Below, piece after piece: positions 1-11,099 of a stretch of DNA of 64,000 nucleotides. The position numbers and the translations under genes are program-made. Positions within the stretch are counted from its first letter, which is position 1. Every line of letters starts with the position of its first letter. Source of the stretch: Paratrimastix pyriformis (taxonomy: Eukaryota; Preaxostyla; Paratrimastigidae); assembly GCA_027972325.1 (NCBI GenBank), contig JAPMOS010000080.1:1-64000 (forward strand), given 5' to 3'. The notes under the pieces were generated by a model that worked only from the letters and a program-made list of their open reading frames with translations, ran no database searches and was not told where the DNA came from.

Positions 1-673
<673 letters not shown>

Positions 674-979
674 GAGAGACATGCTGTGTATTTGCGAGGA
701 CGGCGAAGAGAACTTTACTCCCGCCCTCGCGTCGCGCGTTACGTTCCGATGGGGCCCTGGGCCCAATGACCTCGTGTTGGGTTCTCCTCGGCCGGGGCAG
801 CCGCGGCGAGCGGAGCCCCAGGGTGGGTGATAGGGGGCGGCGGGGAAGTGGGGGTGCCTTGTGTCAGGGTGCGGCTCGTCGGCAGCCGCCCTGTTCCGCA
901 TGGTCATCAGGGCCAGGGCGTCGCACGAGCAGGTGGCGAGGGAGGAGAGGCACTCTGGAGGCCCAGCCGGATCTCAGGC

Positions 980-1470
980 GGGGAGGCCGGGTGGTCCGAG
1001 AGGGCCTGCAGCGTGGCCCGAGGGACGACCCCGCGCCGAGAGGACGACCGGGACCACGCGGCAGGGTTGCCCGGTGGCTTTCGAGATCGACAAAAGCTCG
1101 GCGTAGTGGGTGGCTTTTCCGCTGCCAGGGCGGGCCAACCCTGGCTGTCGCCCCTGTGATACGTCCACGAGCCACCAGGCGCCGGGGGCCCGAGACTGCA
1201 GGACCAGGTCCGGGTGCAGGTCTCGGAAGGCCGCTGGGATCTCATCCAGCAGGGGTTGCGGGAGGGCCGGCTGACGGTTGGTTGCCGAGACGCCCAGGTA
1301 GTGCCGGATCACCCAGGCGTCCTGGCCGCCGAACCAGGCCCACAGGCGGCGGACGGCACGGTCGTGCCTGGCCGTGGTAGTGGTGGAACCCGCCGCAGGC
1401 CGACAGCAGGTGGGCCATGGTCTCTGGTGCCCCGTGGCAGAGCGGGCAGGGTGTGGTCCAGGCAGCGCCC
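980..1470 (-). pseudogene. LINE C-terminal CCHC knuckle and restriction-like endonuclease
   Basis: At about 1450-1395 the minus strand reads CPLCHGAPETMAHLLSAC, the C-x2-C-x7-H-x4-C knuckle placed after RT in RLE-type LINEs. Further on come HPDLVLQ, WWLVDVS, KATHYAELLS and VVPVVLSARGVVPRATL. They resemble the R2-type RLE core (PD motif, D-V strand, K/Y helix and following strand). The knuckle and PD/D parts lie in frames that do not join cleanly. In a live element the RLE would make the target nick. Confidence 0.7.
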
Positions 1471-1989
1471 CTTGGCCCGCGTAGAGGGCGCGGATGGTTG
1501 CCAGGGTGGGGAACGTGCCAAAGAGCAGCCAGACGAGGCGGCGCACCTTCCAGGTGGGGCTGCGAGCTGCCGCCGCCACGAGGCCTTCTCCGAGTGTCTC
1601 GGTCACCCCCGATGAGGCCATGCTCCGGCGCTGTAGCCACTCGCGGCTGTCTTCCCGCTACTGAGGCGGAACCCCCGGGCCGCGGCGGTGGTGAACGGTC
1701 GAGCAGGGAACGGTAGGCGCATCCACCGGTCCTGATGGCCGGAACCGGAGCGGGCTGGGCAGGTGAGGCCGATCTGTTGCGGGGGCGGCAGGCTTCCGGG
1801 TTGGTGGCGGTGGGTCTGCCGCCGCGGCCTCCCCGCCAGGCGGTCAGCTTGCAGGTTCCCCCACAGTTGGGGGCATGGGGACGGCGACGTCGGCGTGATG
1901 GGACGTGGTGACAGAGGAGGCGCGGCCAGCGGGAGAGCAGCTCGTCGCGGATCCGGAGGACGGTCTGCTGGCACTGAGACAGGCCACAG

Positions 1990-2260
1990 GACCGGCAAAG
2001 GCGCCGAGGGCGTATGAGCTGTCGGAGAGGAGCAGGATGGCTCGGCTCGGTGACACCCGCTCCCGCTGAGCAGCTCGGCGGCCAGGCGGATGGCCTCCAC
2101 CTCGGCCTGTGCGTTGCTGGTGGGCCACAGGAGCGTGCGGCGGAGCGCCACCGCCTGCCGTCGGGTGGATCAGGACGGCGGCCGCGCCCCCCCTCAGGAG
2201 CCCCTCGGGTCCGACCTCGAAGGAGCCGTCCGTGAAAACCTGTATCGAGTCCGCCGGCAA
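1990..2260 (-). pseudogene. LINE RNase H domain, frame-broken
   Basis: The minus strand shows IQVFTDGSFEVGPEG, the first catalytic Asp motif of RNase H. It is followed in other frames by NAQAEVEAIRLAAELL (the conserved Glu helix), LLLSDSSYALGAF (the Asp-Ser motif) and a late GNLQADRLAG, typical of the last RNase H motif. The motifs are in correct order but spread over at least two frames, so this copy is not translatable. RNase H removes template RNA in some LINE clades. Its pairing with a C-terminal RLE is unusual. Confidence 0.75.
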
Positions 2261-2868
2261 GGTGGGCAGCAGCCCGCGAGACCCATCAGGCGGAGCTCCT
2301 TCCGGCGGTCGCGGTGGCCGGCCCCTGCGGAAGACGGGCCCCCCGGACGAGCTGGTTCCGGAGGAGCCAGCCTGGCCGCCGGGAGTTGGGGACGAGGCTG
2401 TAGGCGTGCCGGGCCTGGTCGCGCCAGCCATTGCCACAGGGCCTCAGGGACGGCGATCTCCGTGGCGCAGGGACCTGCGCGGCGGCGGGCTGGGGAGTGA
2501 GGGGCGGGCGGCGGCCACCAGGACGCGGGCGAAGGCGGGGGCGGCCCATTGGTCGAGGAAGTGGCCACCTGGCGGGGGTTGAGGAGCCACCAGGCCCAGG
2601 TGGGCCTGACGGGTGGCTTCGATGCGCGGGAGGCCGGGGCCCTGGCCGGGCAGGAACAGGAAGGCTCGCGGGACGCCGGGGAGGAACTTCTTGTCGGTCC
2701 CCAGGGGGCGGCCCGTGAACCAGGCCGCCGCATAGCGAGCCAGGTGTCTTCGAGCTTGGCGCACAGGTCGGCCGACGGGCACGCGGCGGTAAGGCCGTAC
2801 ACCAAAGTCGGAAGGGCCCATTGCTTTGTGGCCTCCACCTTTGCCAGCGGGGAGGGCGCAGCCGTGGA

Positions 2869-3735
2869 TCAGGGCCAGCCTCTTGTCCCAGTTGGCCAGC
2901 ACCGCGGCAGGTGCGTGGCGGCGAGGCCCTCGGGGGAGATGTCGTAGCCCAGGTAGGTGTAGGATCCGCTGGCCCCCGCGGAGCCCAGTGTTCCTTGGAG
3001 GAGTGCCCGGGCGCTGGTGTGCGGCTGACCCCCTTCGACTGCCAGCAGGGCGCACTTGTCGGTGTTGGTCGACTGGCGTGCCCAAGCCAGGAAGGCGTCG
3101 ACCCGGTGGCAGAGGACGGCAAGGGCGGCGTCGCTGGGCGCGAGGAGTGCGATGTCGTCGGCAAATGCCTGGGTTGTTGCCGCGGTCGTGGGATCCTCGA
3201 CCAGCCCCGCGCCGAGGTCCCCAGGGTCGGCCATCGCCAGCCAACGAAGGAGTGGGTCGACCGCCAGCAGAAATATGATTGGTGAGAGCGAATCGCCTTG
3301 TCGGACGCCTCGGTCCAGGGCGATGCCCTCGGCGTCGTCCGGCCGGAGGCGCCAGGTCATCCGGAGTCCCTGATGCATCTCCATGATCACGGCCAGCAGG
3401 TGTTCAGGGATGCGGGCAAGCTCGAGGCCTTTCCGGATGACCCACCGCTCCACGCTGCCGAAGGCATTCCGCAGGTCAATGAACGCCACCCTGAGCGGCG
3501 CCTTTGCCCGATTGCGGCTTTCCAGCGTGGCCAGGAGGGTCGACACGTGGAGCAAGGGCCCAAGCCCTGGGCAAAAGCCATGTTGCGAGGCCGCGAGGCG
3601 GCCGCGGTGGCCGAGCAGCACCGTCAGTCGTTGGCCGAGGATTGCCCCATAGATCTTGGCCAGGACGTCGCAGAGCGCAATGTGCCGCCAGGAGCTGATC
3701 TCCCCCGGTGGCTTGCCCTTCTTGGGGAGAAGCAC
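2869..3735 (-). CDS. LINE reverse transcriptase domain (fragment)
   Basis: Open frame of 288 residues. Visible RT motifs are SWRHIALCDVLAKIYGAIL (motif 2a/A-like region), AFIDLRNAFGSVERW (motif A with its catalytic Asp), RGVRQGDSLSPIIFLLAVDP (motif B) and AFADDIALLA (the F/Y-A-D-D catalytic box, near 3154-3165). The later YLGYDISPEG matches the usual LINE motif after the catalytic box. In a live element this enzyme copies the element RNA at a nicked target. The fragment lacks the N-terminal fingers and continues out of frame into the linker. Neighbours on the same strand are the RNase H and RLE regions of the same element. Confidence 0.9.
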   Translation of the reverse strand: MLLPKKGKPPGEISSWRHIALCDVLAKIYGAILGQRLTVLLGHRGRLAASQHGFCPGLGPLLHVSTLLATLESRNRAKAPLRVAFIDLRNAFGSVERWVIRKGLELARIPEHLLAVIMEMHQGLRMTWRLRPDDAEGIALDRGVRQGDSLSPIIFLLAVDPLLRWLAMADPGDLGAGLVEDPTTAATTQAFADDIALLAPSDAALAVLCHRVDAFLAWARQSTNTDKCALLAVEGGQPHTSARALLQGTLGSAGASGSYTYLGYDISPEGLAATHLPRCWPTGTRGWP

Positions 3736-3743
3736 CGCCTGAT

Positions 3744-4270
<527 letters not shown>

Positions 4271-4746
4271 TGATGATGGCTCGCACTTTGTGGTTCCCTC
4301 CCTGGCTCTTCCTTCTTTGGCCCAGAGATGCCAGGCGAGACTCTTTTCAGATTTCCCTGTGAGCAGCCATGCTCTCGAGAGAATTGTCGTCTTCCTTCTT
4401 TGCCCTCACACATCGTTTGCCTGATCTGACTGACTGAGACATTCACTCACGGGCATTCTTTCTGGTCTTCCTGTTGTCTTCCTGGATCGTCTCCCTTCCT
4501 CCTCGCCGCCCTCTCCCCCGCCGCGACCGCGATGCTCATCGGCCACCACCATTCGATGCTGCTGCCGGATGGGATGATGCCGGCGGCCGTGACGATGCCC
4601 CGATGCTGGTGGTGGTCCTGCCGGCCCCCGCCCGCCCGCCCGCCCGCCTGCCCGCCCGCCCGCCCGCCCGCCCGCCCGCCCGCCCGCCCGGCCGGCCGCT
4701 GGTGGTGGTGGTGGTGGCGGCCAATCATCATCATCATCCAACGCAG

Positions 4747-4828
4747 CTCGACCTCCACGGGAACCAGATTGGCGACGAGGGGCGCGTGCCTCGCGGCCGC
4801 CCTGCCCCAGAACAGCACCCTCCAAACG
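4747..4828 (+). pseudogene. LRR exon, unit U1 copy a (82 nt)
   Basis: Sits between the acceptor CATCCAACGCAG and the donor GTCTGCATATG and matches the 84-nt LRR exon of the other units. It starts LDLHGNQIGDEG but has lost one base in the GGGGG run and one in the CCC run. At 82 nt it breaks frame. U1 therefore looks like a decayed copy. Confidence 0.8.
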
Positions 4829-5299
4829 GTCTGCATATGTGCTCATCGGCATGGCCATCGTCGCTGGCCCCCCAACCCCGCCCTGTTCGCGTCAGCTTCC
4901 ATGCGGGCGAGCGGCGCCCATGATCCCCCCCTCCATCCCCCCACACACACACCCCTTGTTTCTGATTTTGGGAGGATGGGGAACGGAACAGGAAGGGAAT
5001 CCGACAGCCATCATCACACACCCCAAACCAACCCCACCCACACAGTCCACGCCCCCCTCCCCATAAAACGGCCTCGGCCGGCGGCGGCCAGCCCCACCCA
5101 CTTTCGCCCCCTCAACATGATTCTGATCCCACCACTCCACTCCACTCCACTCCACTCCACTCCACTCCACTCCACTCCACTCCACTCCACTCCACTCCAC
5201 TCGCTGGGCGAAGGTCGTGTGTTGGGTGCGGGTCGATATGGTCAGTCAGCGACCAACATATTATGGGATGCCGGGAAAAAAAATCAAACTCGATGATGT

Positions 5300-5385
<86 letters not shown>

Positions 5386-5886
5386 GTTGGATGATGATTG
5401 GATGATGATTGGATGGATGGTGATGACTGGATGATGATGATGACTCGCACTTTGTGGTTCCCTCCCTGGCTCTTCCTTCTTTGCCGCCAGAGATGCCAGG
5501 CGAGACTCTTTTCAGATTTCCCTGTGAGCAGCCATGCTCTCGAGAGAATTGTCGTCTTCCTTCTTTGCCCTCCTCACACATCGTTTGCCTGATCTGACTG
5601 AGACATTCACTCACGGGCATTCTTTCTGGTCTTCCTGTTGTCTTCCTGGATCGTCTCCCTTCCTCCTCGCCGCCCTCTCCCCCGCGACGCGACCGCGATG
5701 CTCATCGGCCACCACCATTCGATGCTGCTGCCGGATGGGATGATGCCGGCGGCCGTGACGATGCCCCGATGCTGGTGGTGGTCCCATGGCCCCCGCCCGC
5801 CCGCCCGCCCGCCTGCCCGCCCGCCCGCCCGCCCGCCCGCTGGTGGTGGTGGTGGCGCTGACCCATCATCATCATCATCAACGCAG
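4829..5886 (+). repeat. LRR cassette intron with (CCACT)n, (GAT)n and GGGATGCC repeats
   Basis: Intron-like cassette repeated across units. It has CATATGTGCTCATCGGCATG after the donor, a TAAAACGGCCTCGG stretch, a (CCACT)n pentanucleotide array (5131-5201), a TATGGGATGCCGGGAAAAA motif (about 5263), (GAT)n (about 5291-5385), and a conserved TGCCAGGCGAGACTC block ahead of the next acceptor. Indels not divisible by three separate the copies, which fits an intron. Confidence 0.7.
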
Positions 5887-5968
5887 CTCTACCTCGACCA
5901 CAACCAGATTGGCGACGAGGGGGCGCGTGCCTGCGGCCGCCCTGCCCCAGAACAGCACCCTCCACGAG
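5887..5968 (+). pseudogene. LRR exon, unit U1 copy b (82 nt)
   Basis: Acceptor ATCATCAACGCAG precedes LYLDHNQIGDEGARA. The donor is GTCTGCATATG. Two bases are missing in the GCCCTCGCGG stretch, giving 82 instead of 84 nt, so the frame is lost. The U1 intron after this exon carries a SINE absent from the other units. Confidence 0.8.
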
Positions 5969-6114
5969 GTCTGCATATGTGCTCATCGGCATGGCCATCG
6001 TCGCTGGCCCCCCCCAACCCCGCCCTGTTCGCGTCAGCTTCCATGCGGGCGAGCCCCCCCACCTCCGATCTCATCTGTGGCCCGCCATCAGTTCCTGGCT
6101 GGTGGGGCCCGATA

Positions 6115-6881
6115 AGATGAGAGACATGCTGTGTATTTGCGAGGACGCAGGCGAAGAGAAACTTTACTCCCGCCTTCGCGTCGCGCGTTACACGTTCCGA
6201 TGGGGGCCCTGGGCCTAATGACCTCGTGTTGGGCCCTCCTCGGCCGGGGCAGCCGCGGCGAGCGGAGCCCCAGTGGGTGGGTGATAGGGGGGCGGCGGGG
6301 GAAGTGGGGGGTGCCTTGTGTCAGGGGTGCGGCTCGTCGGCAGCCGCCCTGTTCCGCATGGTCATCAGGGCCAGGGCGTCGCGCACGAGCAGGGTGGCGA
6401 GGGAGGAGAGGCACTTCTGGAGGCCCAGCCGGATCTCAGGCGGGGAGGCCGGGGTGGTCCGAGAGAGGGCCTGCAGCGTGGCCCGAGGGACGACTCCCCG
6501 CGCCGAGAGGACGACCGGGACCACGCGGCGAAAGTAAGCTCAGGACGTTGGCGGCGTCCTGAGCTGTGTGTACTTCCGGTGAAACCTTAAGCCGGGGGGG
6601 GAACCCGACCGACAGCCGCTCTCATCTCTCACGCCGCCAGTTTCCTGACGCGTCGGCCCATCCTCGGAGAGGACTTCCCGATATTTGAGCTGTCTTGCCG
6701 GCTTGCAAGGCCGACTAACCGAGCCAGAGCCGACTCTTCCGGTGTCCTGTCCCCCGAAGGGGTCGGATGGTTTTTACTGTCGTTCCGGAATGTGGAGAAA
6801 TGGTCCGGGGCCGGCGGGGTTTTGAACCCGGACCCTAAGACACTGCAGGGTTGCGCTCTAACCACTGAGCTACTCCTCCAC
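6115..6881 (-). mobile_element. tRNA-headed SINE with LINE-derived tail (U1)
   Basis: On the minus strand it begins GTGGAGGAGTAGCTCAGTGG with a tRNA-like head (box A TAGCTCAGTGGTTAGAG, box B GGGTTC), then about 280 bp of body. The last ~410 bp (6115-6528) match the LINE 3' end, including the coding end LVRDALALMTMRN and the terminal ACACAGCATGTCTCTC. It is flanked by GATA (6111-6114 and 6882-6885). The corresponding place in U4 (about 55762) reads GGGCCCGATAGGTGATG without the element, so the insertion boundaries are exact. Confidence 0.9.
6804..6881 (-). other. tRNA-like Pol III promoter head of the SINE
   Basis: D-arm GCTC...GAGC pairs and a T-loop TTCAAAA is present. The acceptor stem (GGAGGAG against CCGGCCC) and a 7-nt anticodon loop do not fit, so this is a tRNA-derived promoter and not a tRNA gene. 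The same head occurs at 43765 and 48242. Confidence 0.75.
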
Positions 6882-7230
6882 GATAGGTGATGCGATGTCC
6901 CATCGTGTGTCCCACATCAATGCCCTCCATGCTGCTGCGCCCCCGCCCGCCCGTTCGCATGCCTCTCCTGCCCGCCCGCCCCTGCAGGGAGATGATGAGG
7001 GTGGTGATGCGCGGGGTGGGGGGTGGGTGGGAGCGGTGGGGCGTGTGACTCCATCCATCCTGTGCCCATCTGCTCATCGGACCCTCCCCTCCGCTCCTCC
7101 CTGGGCTGCAGAGGGGCTGGTTGATGGGCGGGGTGGGGTGGGGCGGTGGGTGCGGTGGGCCTGTGCCCTCCCCTCTGTGTCCATGAGCTCATCGGACCCT
7201 CCCCTCTCCCCCCCCCACCCATCCGCCCAG

Positions 7231-7356
7231 CTGTACCTATCCCGCGGCGGCCTTGGGCCCCAGGAGCAGCAGGCCCTCAACCAACGCTGCGGGGCCGACT
7301 CACCTTCCGGTAGTGATGCCAGCGGCCCCATGGCGGCCCCCGTCCCTGCCTGCTGA
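7231..7356 (+). pseudogene. terminal LRR exon, unit U1
   Basis: Acceptor CCATCCGCCCAG is followed by LYLSRGGLGPQEQQALNQRC, the last LRR-like segment. In the other units a stop follows within nine codons. Here one G is missing after the Cys codon and the frame runs on to 7356. A 29-30 bp duplication (7326-7355 and 7380-7408) flanks a short insert resembling the LINE tail. Confidence 0.75.
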
Positions 7357-8315
7357 CAGAGAGCAACATGCTGTGTCTTTCCATGGCGGCCCCGTCCCTG
7401 CCTGCTGACCTGTGTGCCGCCCCGATCGGCGGCCCGGTAAGAACGGCTTCTCCTCACCCCTCCCCGCCCCCCTCCATCGGCCCCCAACCACTGGATCAAG
7501 CGGCGCCTCAGCAAGACGAAACATGCTGCCGATTCGCCTCAGGGCACAAGAGCCTCCAACCGTCCGACCCTCAGACTCGACAACCGGGGGTTGGAGTGGG
7601 GGGGGCCATCCTGGGTGCCCCGGCCTGCCCCCAGCATGGCCTCCACCCAGCCAGGTCGCGTACTGGTGGGGGGCCAGGGAGTGGCTGTATTGGGACCCCT
7701 ACGGACACGGACCCAGGGAGAGGGAGGAGGGTGGGAGGGAGGGAGTGGCTGCTCTTTATTGGGACGCCACGACAGGGGCGACACCCAACGAACACGGACC
7801 CAGGCAGTCAGGGAGGGAGGCAGGAGGAGGGAGGGTTCGGAGGGGGAGCGTAGCGCGGGACGGGATGGGGTGGTTAGCTGGTGGGGGTCCACAGGAGGGG
7901 GGAGGGGGGAGGGAGGGGGGAGGGAGGAGAGACGCCCATCATAATTAAAAATTCAAATCGAAATATGGCGGAAGCGAGACCCATGCTCAGAGGGAGAGGA
8001 GACGTCACCCCCATCAAATTCAAAAATGTATACAAAAATTCAAATTCGTAAGGAAATGTGGAGGAAGCGAGCATACCAAGAAGAGACCGCTCAGCAAAAT
8101 TCAAAATTCGAATTGAGCCGACCCAACCCAAAGAAGCAAAATTCAAATTCAAACAAAAAAAAGCGAGCACCACCCCACGGGATCAGCAGTCATCCCCTTG
8201 TCACATCCTCCCCGCAACAGACGAGACTGTCCAGGGTCAGGGCCGCAAGGGCCCACAGTGCCGAGGGCCTGCTCGACATGGACGTGGTCGATGGGGCCTG
8301 GGCTGCTGGTTGAGG
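7357..8315. other. intergenic region between convergent LRR and kinesin genes
   Basis: Holds a conserved block (GGATCAAGCGGCGCCTCAGC at about 7493) that can be read as WIKRRLSKTK and recurs in all units. Its frame is not kept between units, so it is more likely 3' flank than exon. It also holds GGGA-rich stretches and, at 7940-8175, an AT-rich patch with repeated AAATTCAAATTC. The AT-rich patch recurs at 25100-25320, 37865-37890 and 57020-57050. Confidence 0.5.
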
Positions 8316-8500
8316 TCATGAGGGCACGGGCTGCTCGACATGCCCGTGGTCGATGGGGCCTGGGCTGCTGGGCTGCGCTGGTGGGCGCCCCCGCAGCGGG
8401 GTCAGCGTGTCCACGGTGTTCCGCTTTGAGTCCCTGGTGCCGACCTTGAAGAAGGCCCCCAGGCCCATCATGTCCTCCAAAGGGCGGCGGCGCAGGGGGT
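8316..8500 (-). CDS. kinesin-like gene, C-terminal tail exon region (U1)
   Basis: The minus frame reads RRPLEDMMGLGAFFKVGT, then SKRNTVDTLTPLRGRPP, and stops after HVEQPVPS. The NTVDTLTPLRGRPP part matches the tail exon of U2 (24790-24984). The DMMGLGAFFKVGT part resembles a block at about 11150 in the same unit, so the copy looks mosaic. Assignment to the kinesin gene rests on position and strand downstream of the motor exon. The tail sequence itself is not a known domain. Confidence 0.4.
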
Positions 8501-9179
8501 GCGACAGCAGCGGATCCCCCCGCGGGCAGGCTGTCTCCAGGTAGGGTAGAAGCCCCCCCCCCCCGATCGCGGGACGCCCCAAAAATCGAGCGGGCAGGCT
8601 GTGTGTGTCGGTAGGTTGAAGCGGGCTGCGTCTGGGAGCGGCTGCTCGGGGGGAGAGGCGGCCTGCGCGCAGGGGGGGGGGATGGAGAGGGGAGACGTGC
8701 GGGTCACGTGCGGGTCGTCGGTGGGTGTCGGGGTTGTATGTCGGGGGTGAAGAATCACAGCGGGTCGGGTCGGGGTTGTGTGTGGGGGGGCGGGGCGTCG
8801 GTCGGGTTGCGAGTGATGCGAACGAGGTGGGGTGAGGGGGTGGCTGGTGCAGTGATGTCGCTGCCGCTGTGATGATGCTGATGAGGGGCGTCTGCGGGGG
8901 GATGGGATGGGATTGGGGGGAAGGCATTTGGCCAAGCGCCCAGGGGGGCCGCGGGTGGCGGGCCCGGCGACGGACCTGCGGCTGCGGGTTGGTCCCAAGT
9001 GAACACAGGTCGGCCAATGCAATGAGATCGCGGAGGGTGGGAAGGTTCCGGAGGCGGGTGGTGGGACCGGCGACGTTTGGGGGCCGCCTCCAGCCGAGCG
9101 GTGGGCGCCGAGCCCTCCTTCATCCGGAAGGGGCACGGCTCGCCCGGGCGGTCGTCTGGCGGATGGATTCAGGTACTCT
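8501..9179. other. G-rich intron-like stretch
   Basis: Polymorphic G and C runs and GGGTCGGGTC-like repeats. On the minus strand a short TLRDLIALADLCSLGTNPQP segment (about 8995-9055) ends before a GT and could be a kinesin exon. Nothing else is recognisable. Confidence 0.3.
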
Positions 9180-9181
9180 CA

Positions 9182-9390
9182 ATCTCCTTCTCGAGGCTGA
9201 CCCGGGCACTGTTTCTGTTTCCTCTCGGCACTCTCGATGTCTGCTTGGCTCATCTTGGCGATCTCTCCTTCGTGTACTGGTTCAGCTCCTCGGCCGATTT
9301 CTGCTTGGCTCATCTTGGCAATCTCTCCTTCGTGTACTTTGTGTACTGGTTCAGCTCCTCGGCCGATTTCTGCTGGCTCATCATCTTGAC
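9182..9390 (-). CDS. kinesin-like stalk coiled-coil exon (U1), with 60-bp tandem duplication
   Basis: The minus strand carries KSAEELNQYTKE in two copies that differ by a 9-bp insertion, then EGEIAKMSQADIESAERKQK and SLEKEIE before a GTACCTG donor. A segment of about 60 bp is tandemly duplicated (near 9241-9300 and 9301-9365). The frame changes between the two halves, so this copy is probably broken. The high Glu/Lys/Gln content and spacing fit a coiled coil downstream of a kinesin motor. Confidence 0.45.
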
Positions 9391-9757
9391 CCTGAGGCGA
9401 GCGGGTGGGGGGGGGGGGGGGGGGGGGAAGGGGATGGGGGGATGAGTTTTGGTGTTTCATGGTGGTGGGTTCGGGGGAGGGGAAATGGAAGGGAGGAGAG
9501 GAGAGGGGGGGGTGGGGGGGACGGACCGCTGGGCGAACTTCAGGGTGGCAACGAACGGTCTGTGGCGCGATGGTGATGGGGTGGAGGGGCTGGTGGGGGA
9601 AGGGGAGGGAGGGGATGAAGAGAAGCCAATGGGAGAAGGGATGAAGACGGGCGCGTGCCAATGGTCACCACGGACAATCCGAACCGCCCCGTCCCACAGC
9701 CGACACCACGCTCATCCGGGGTGGGGTGGGTGGGGTGGGTGGGTGGGGAGTGCGGAC

Positions 9758-9829
9758 CTCCTCGTACTTGAAGCCGTGCGGGGAGCAGCCCAGGATGAGG
9801 GTCCTCTTGGTGTTGCCGCCCAGCGATTC
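9758..9829 (-). CDS. kinesin motor exon (U1)
   Basis: A 72-nt exon between acceptor TGGGGGCACAG and donor GTCCGCAC reads ESLGGNTKRTLILGCSP, ending FKYEE. It matches the conserved kinesin motor segment (D/E)SLGGN-x-KT-x-(I/L/M)-(I/V)-x-x-(I/V)SP...(Y/N)EET, close to switch II/alpha-4. Kinesins are microtubule ATPases. Only this motor exon is recognisable; the P-loop exon is not visible. The gene converges on the LRR gene. Orthologous exons are at 37053 (U3) and 58332 (U4). U2 has lost it. Confidence 0.7.
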
Positions 9830-10044
9830 CTGTGCCCCCAAGCGACACACACAAAACACACGAAACGAGACGGCGCATGGTAAATGACGGAGATGGATCG
9901 AGCGAAGGGGAAGCCCAGCGATTCCTGACCCCCCCCACCCCACCCACCCACCACCGCCCTCAACCACTCAGCTGTCATGGGCGATGACCCCTCATGGCCA
10001 ATCAACACCCGTGTTTTCTCCGCGACCGTGAAGGCGGCATGTCG

Positions 10045-10088
10045 TCGTCGTCGTCGTCATCATCATCATCCAATCATCATCATCATCC

Positions 10089-10178
<90 letters not shown>

Positions 10179-10251
10179 ATCATCATCATCATCACCCAAT
10201 CATCATCATCATCATCCAATCATCATCATCATCCAATCATCATCATCATCC

Positions 10252-10349
<98 letters not shown>

Positions 10350-10480
10350 CCCAATCATCATCATCATCACCATCATCCAATCATCAGCATCCAATCATCA
10401 GCATCCAATCATCAGCATCCAGTCATCATCATCATCATCCTCATCATCATCCTCATCCTCATCCTCATCATCCTCATCCA
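10045..10480. repeat. (ATC)n array in the kinesin 5' region (U1)
   Basis: Perfect and near-perfect ATC/CAT repeats with CCAATCATC variants. Counterparts are at 23187-23322 (inverted, U2), 36590-36868 (inverted, U3) and 58500-59000 (U4). A CAACCAGTCAT minisatellite (about 10480-10660) follows. Confidence 0.95.
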
Positions 10481-10837
10481 TCCAACCAGTCATCATCAAC
10501 ATCAACATCAACATCATCATCAACATCATCAACCAGTCATCAACCAGTCATCAACCAGTCATCAACCAGTCATCCACCAGTCATCCACCAGTCATCCACC
10601 AGTCATCAACCAGTCATCAACCAGTCATCAACCAGTCATCAACCAGTAACCAGGCATCATCATCATCACCCATCATCAACCGATCATTATCCCATCATCC
10701 TCCGCTCATCATCATCATCCATGCCACAAGACACGCAGGGGGACATCGGACACACAAGACATACACACACACACAAGACGGCACAAGACATACGCACACA
10801 CACACAGACACAAGACGGCACACATTGACGGACGGTC

Positions 10838-10945
10838 GAGGCAGGCCGCGCAGAGGGCGCTGAGCACACCGACTGGGCACTGATCCAGCAGGGCCGCCAC
10901 CGTCCGCGCTCCGCCCACGGCCCGGAAGGAACTCGACCCGGTTTC
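10838..10945 (-). CDS. unassigned exon, helical-repeat-like (U1)
   Basis: The minus frame reads FRAVGGARTVAALLDQCPVG followed by VLSALCAACLDRPS. The pattern of small and hydrophobic residues recalls an ARM/HEAT helix pair, but one repeat is not enough to name a family. The U2, U3 and U4 copies (about 22830, 36430, 59190) have lost 28 nt in the middle of this segment, so only U1 keeps it whole. It lies upstream of the kinesin motor exon on the same strand. Confidence 0.35.
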
Positions 10946-11099
10946 GCTCTGGGCTGGGTGATGTGGGACGGATGGGAAAAGAGTGTGATGAAGTCGACCC
11001 GGTTTCGCTCTGGGCTGGGTGCCGTGGGACGGATGGGAAAAGAGGAGGATGTCGGGTGGGATGATGATGATGGCCACGATGACGGTGGGAGGGTGCGAG

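Larger units (their letters stand above)
674..3743 (-). mobile_element. 5'-truncated LINE with RT, RNase H, CCHC and RLE domains
   Basis: Non-LTR retrotransposon read on the minus strand. In sense order it shows a reverse transcriptase starting inside the domain at about 3735, a post-RT linker, RNase H (about 2260-1990), a CCHC knuckle (about 1450-1395) and a restriction-like endonuclease (about 1240-1000). The coding end reads LVRDALALMTMRN, followed by a short 3' UTR ending in ACACAGCATGTCTCTC. The fingers region and all upstream parts are missing, so the copy is 5' truncated. The frame shifts several times after the RT, so it is dead. (GAT)n lies on both sides, so the element sits in the host array. 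RNase H together with RLE recalls the RandI/Dualen type, which also carries an APE domain that could have been in the lost 5' part. The family name is inference. Confidence 0.85.

Noticed and set aside
4532-5296. Protein-coding frame of 254 residues with Arg/Pro repeats
   Set aside because: It runs through the intron on both sides of the 4747-4828 LRR exon, through (CCCG)n and (CCACT)n arrays. Homologous cassettes have non-triplet indels there.
6804-6881. Functional tRNA gene
   Set aside because: Acceptor stem does not pair and the anticodon arm is not standard. The same sequence heads three dispersed SINE copies.
7493-7600. WIKRRLSKTKHAADSPQGTR segment as a conserved exon
   Set aside because: The frame is open in U1 and U4 but shifted in U2, no consistent acceptor precedes it, and it lies after the stop of the LRR gene.
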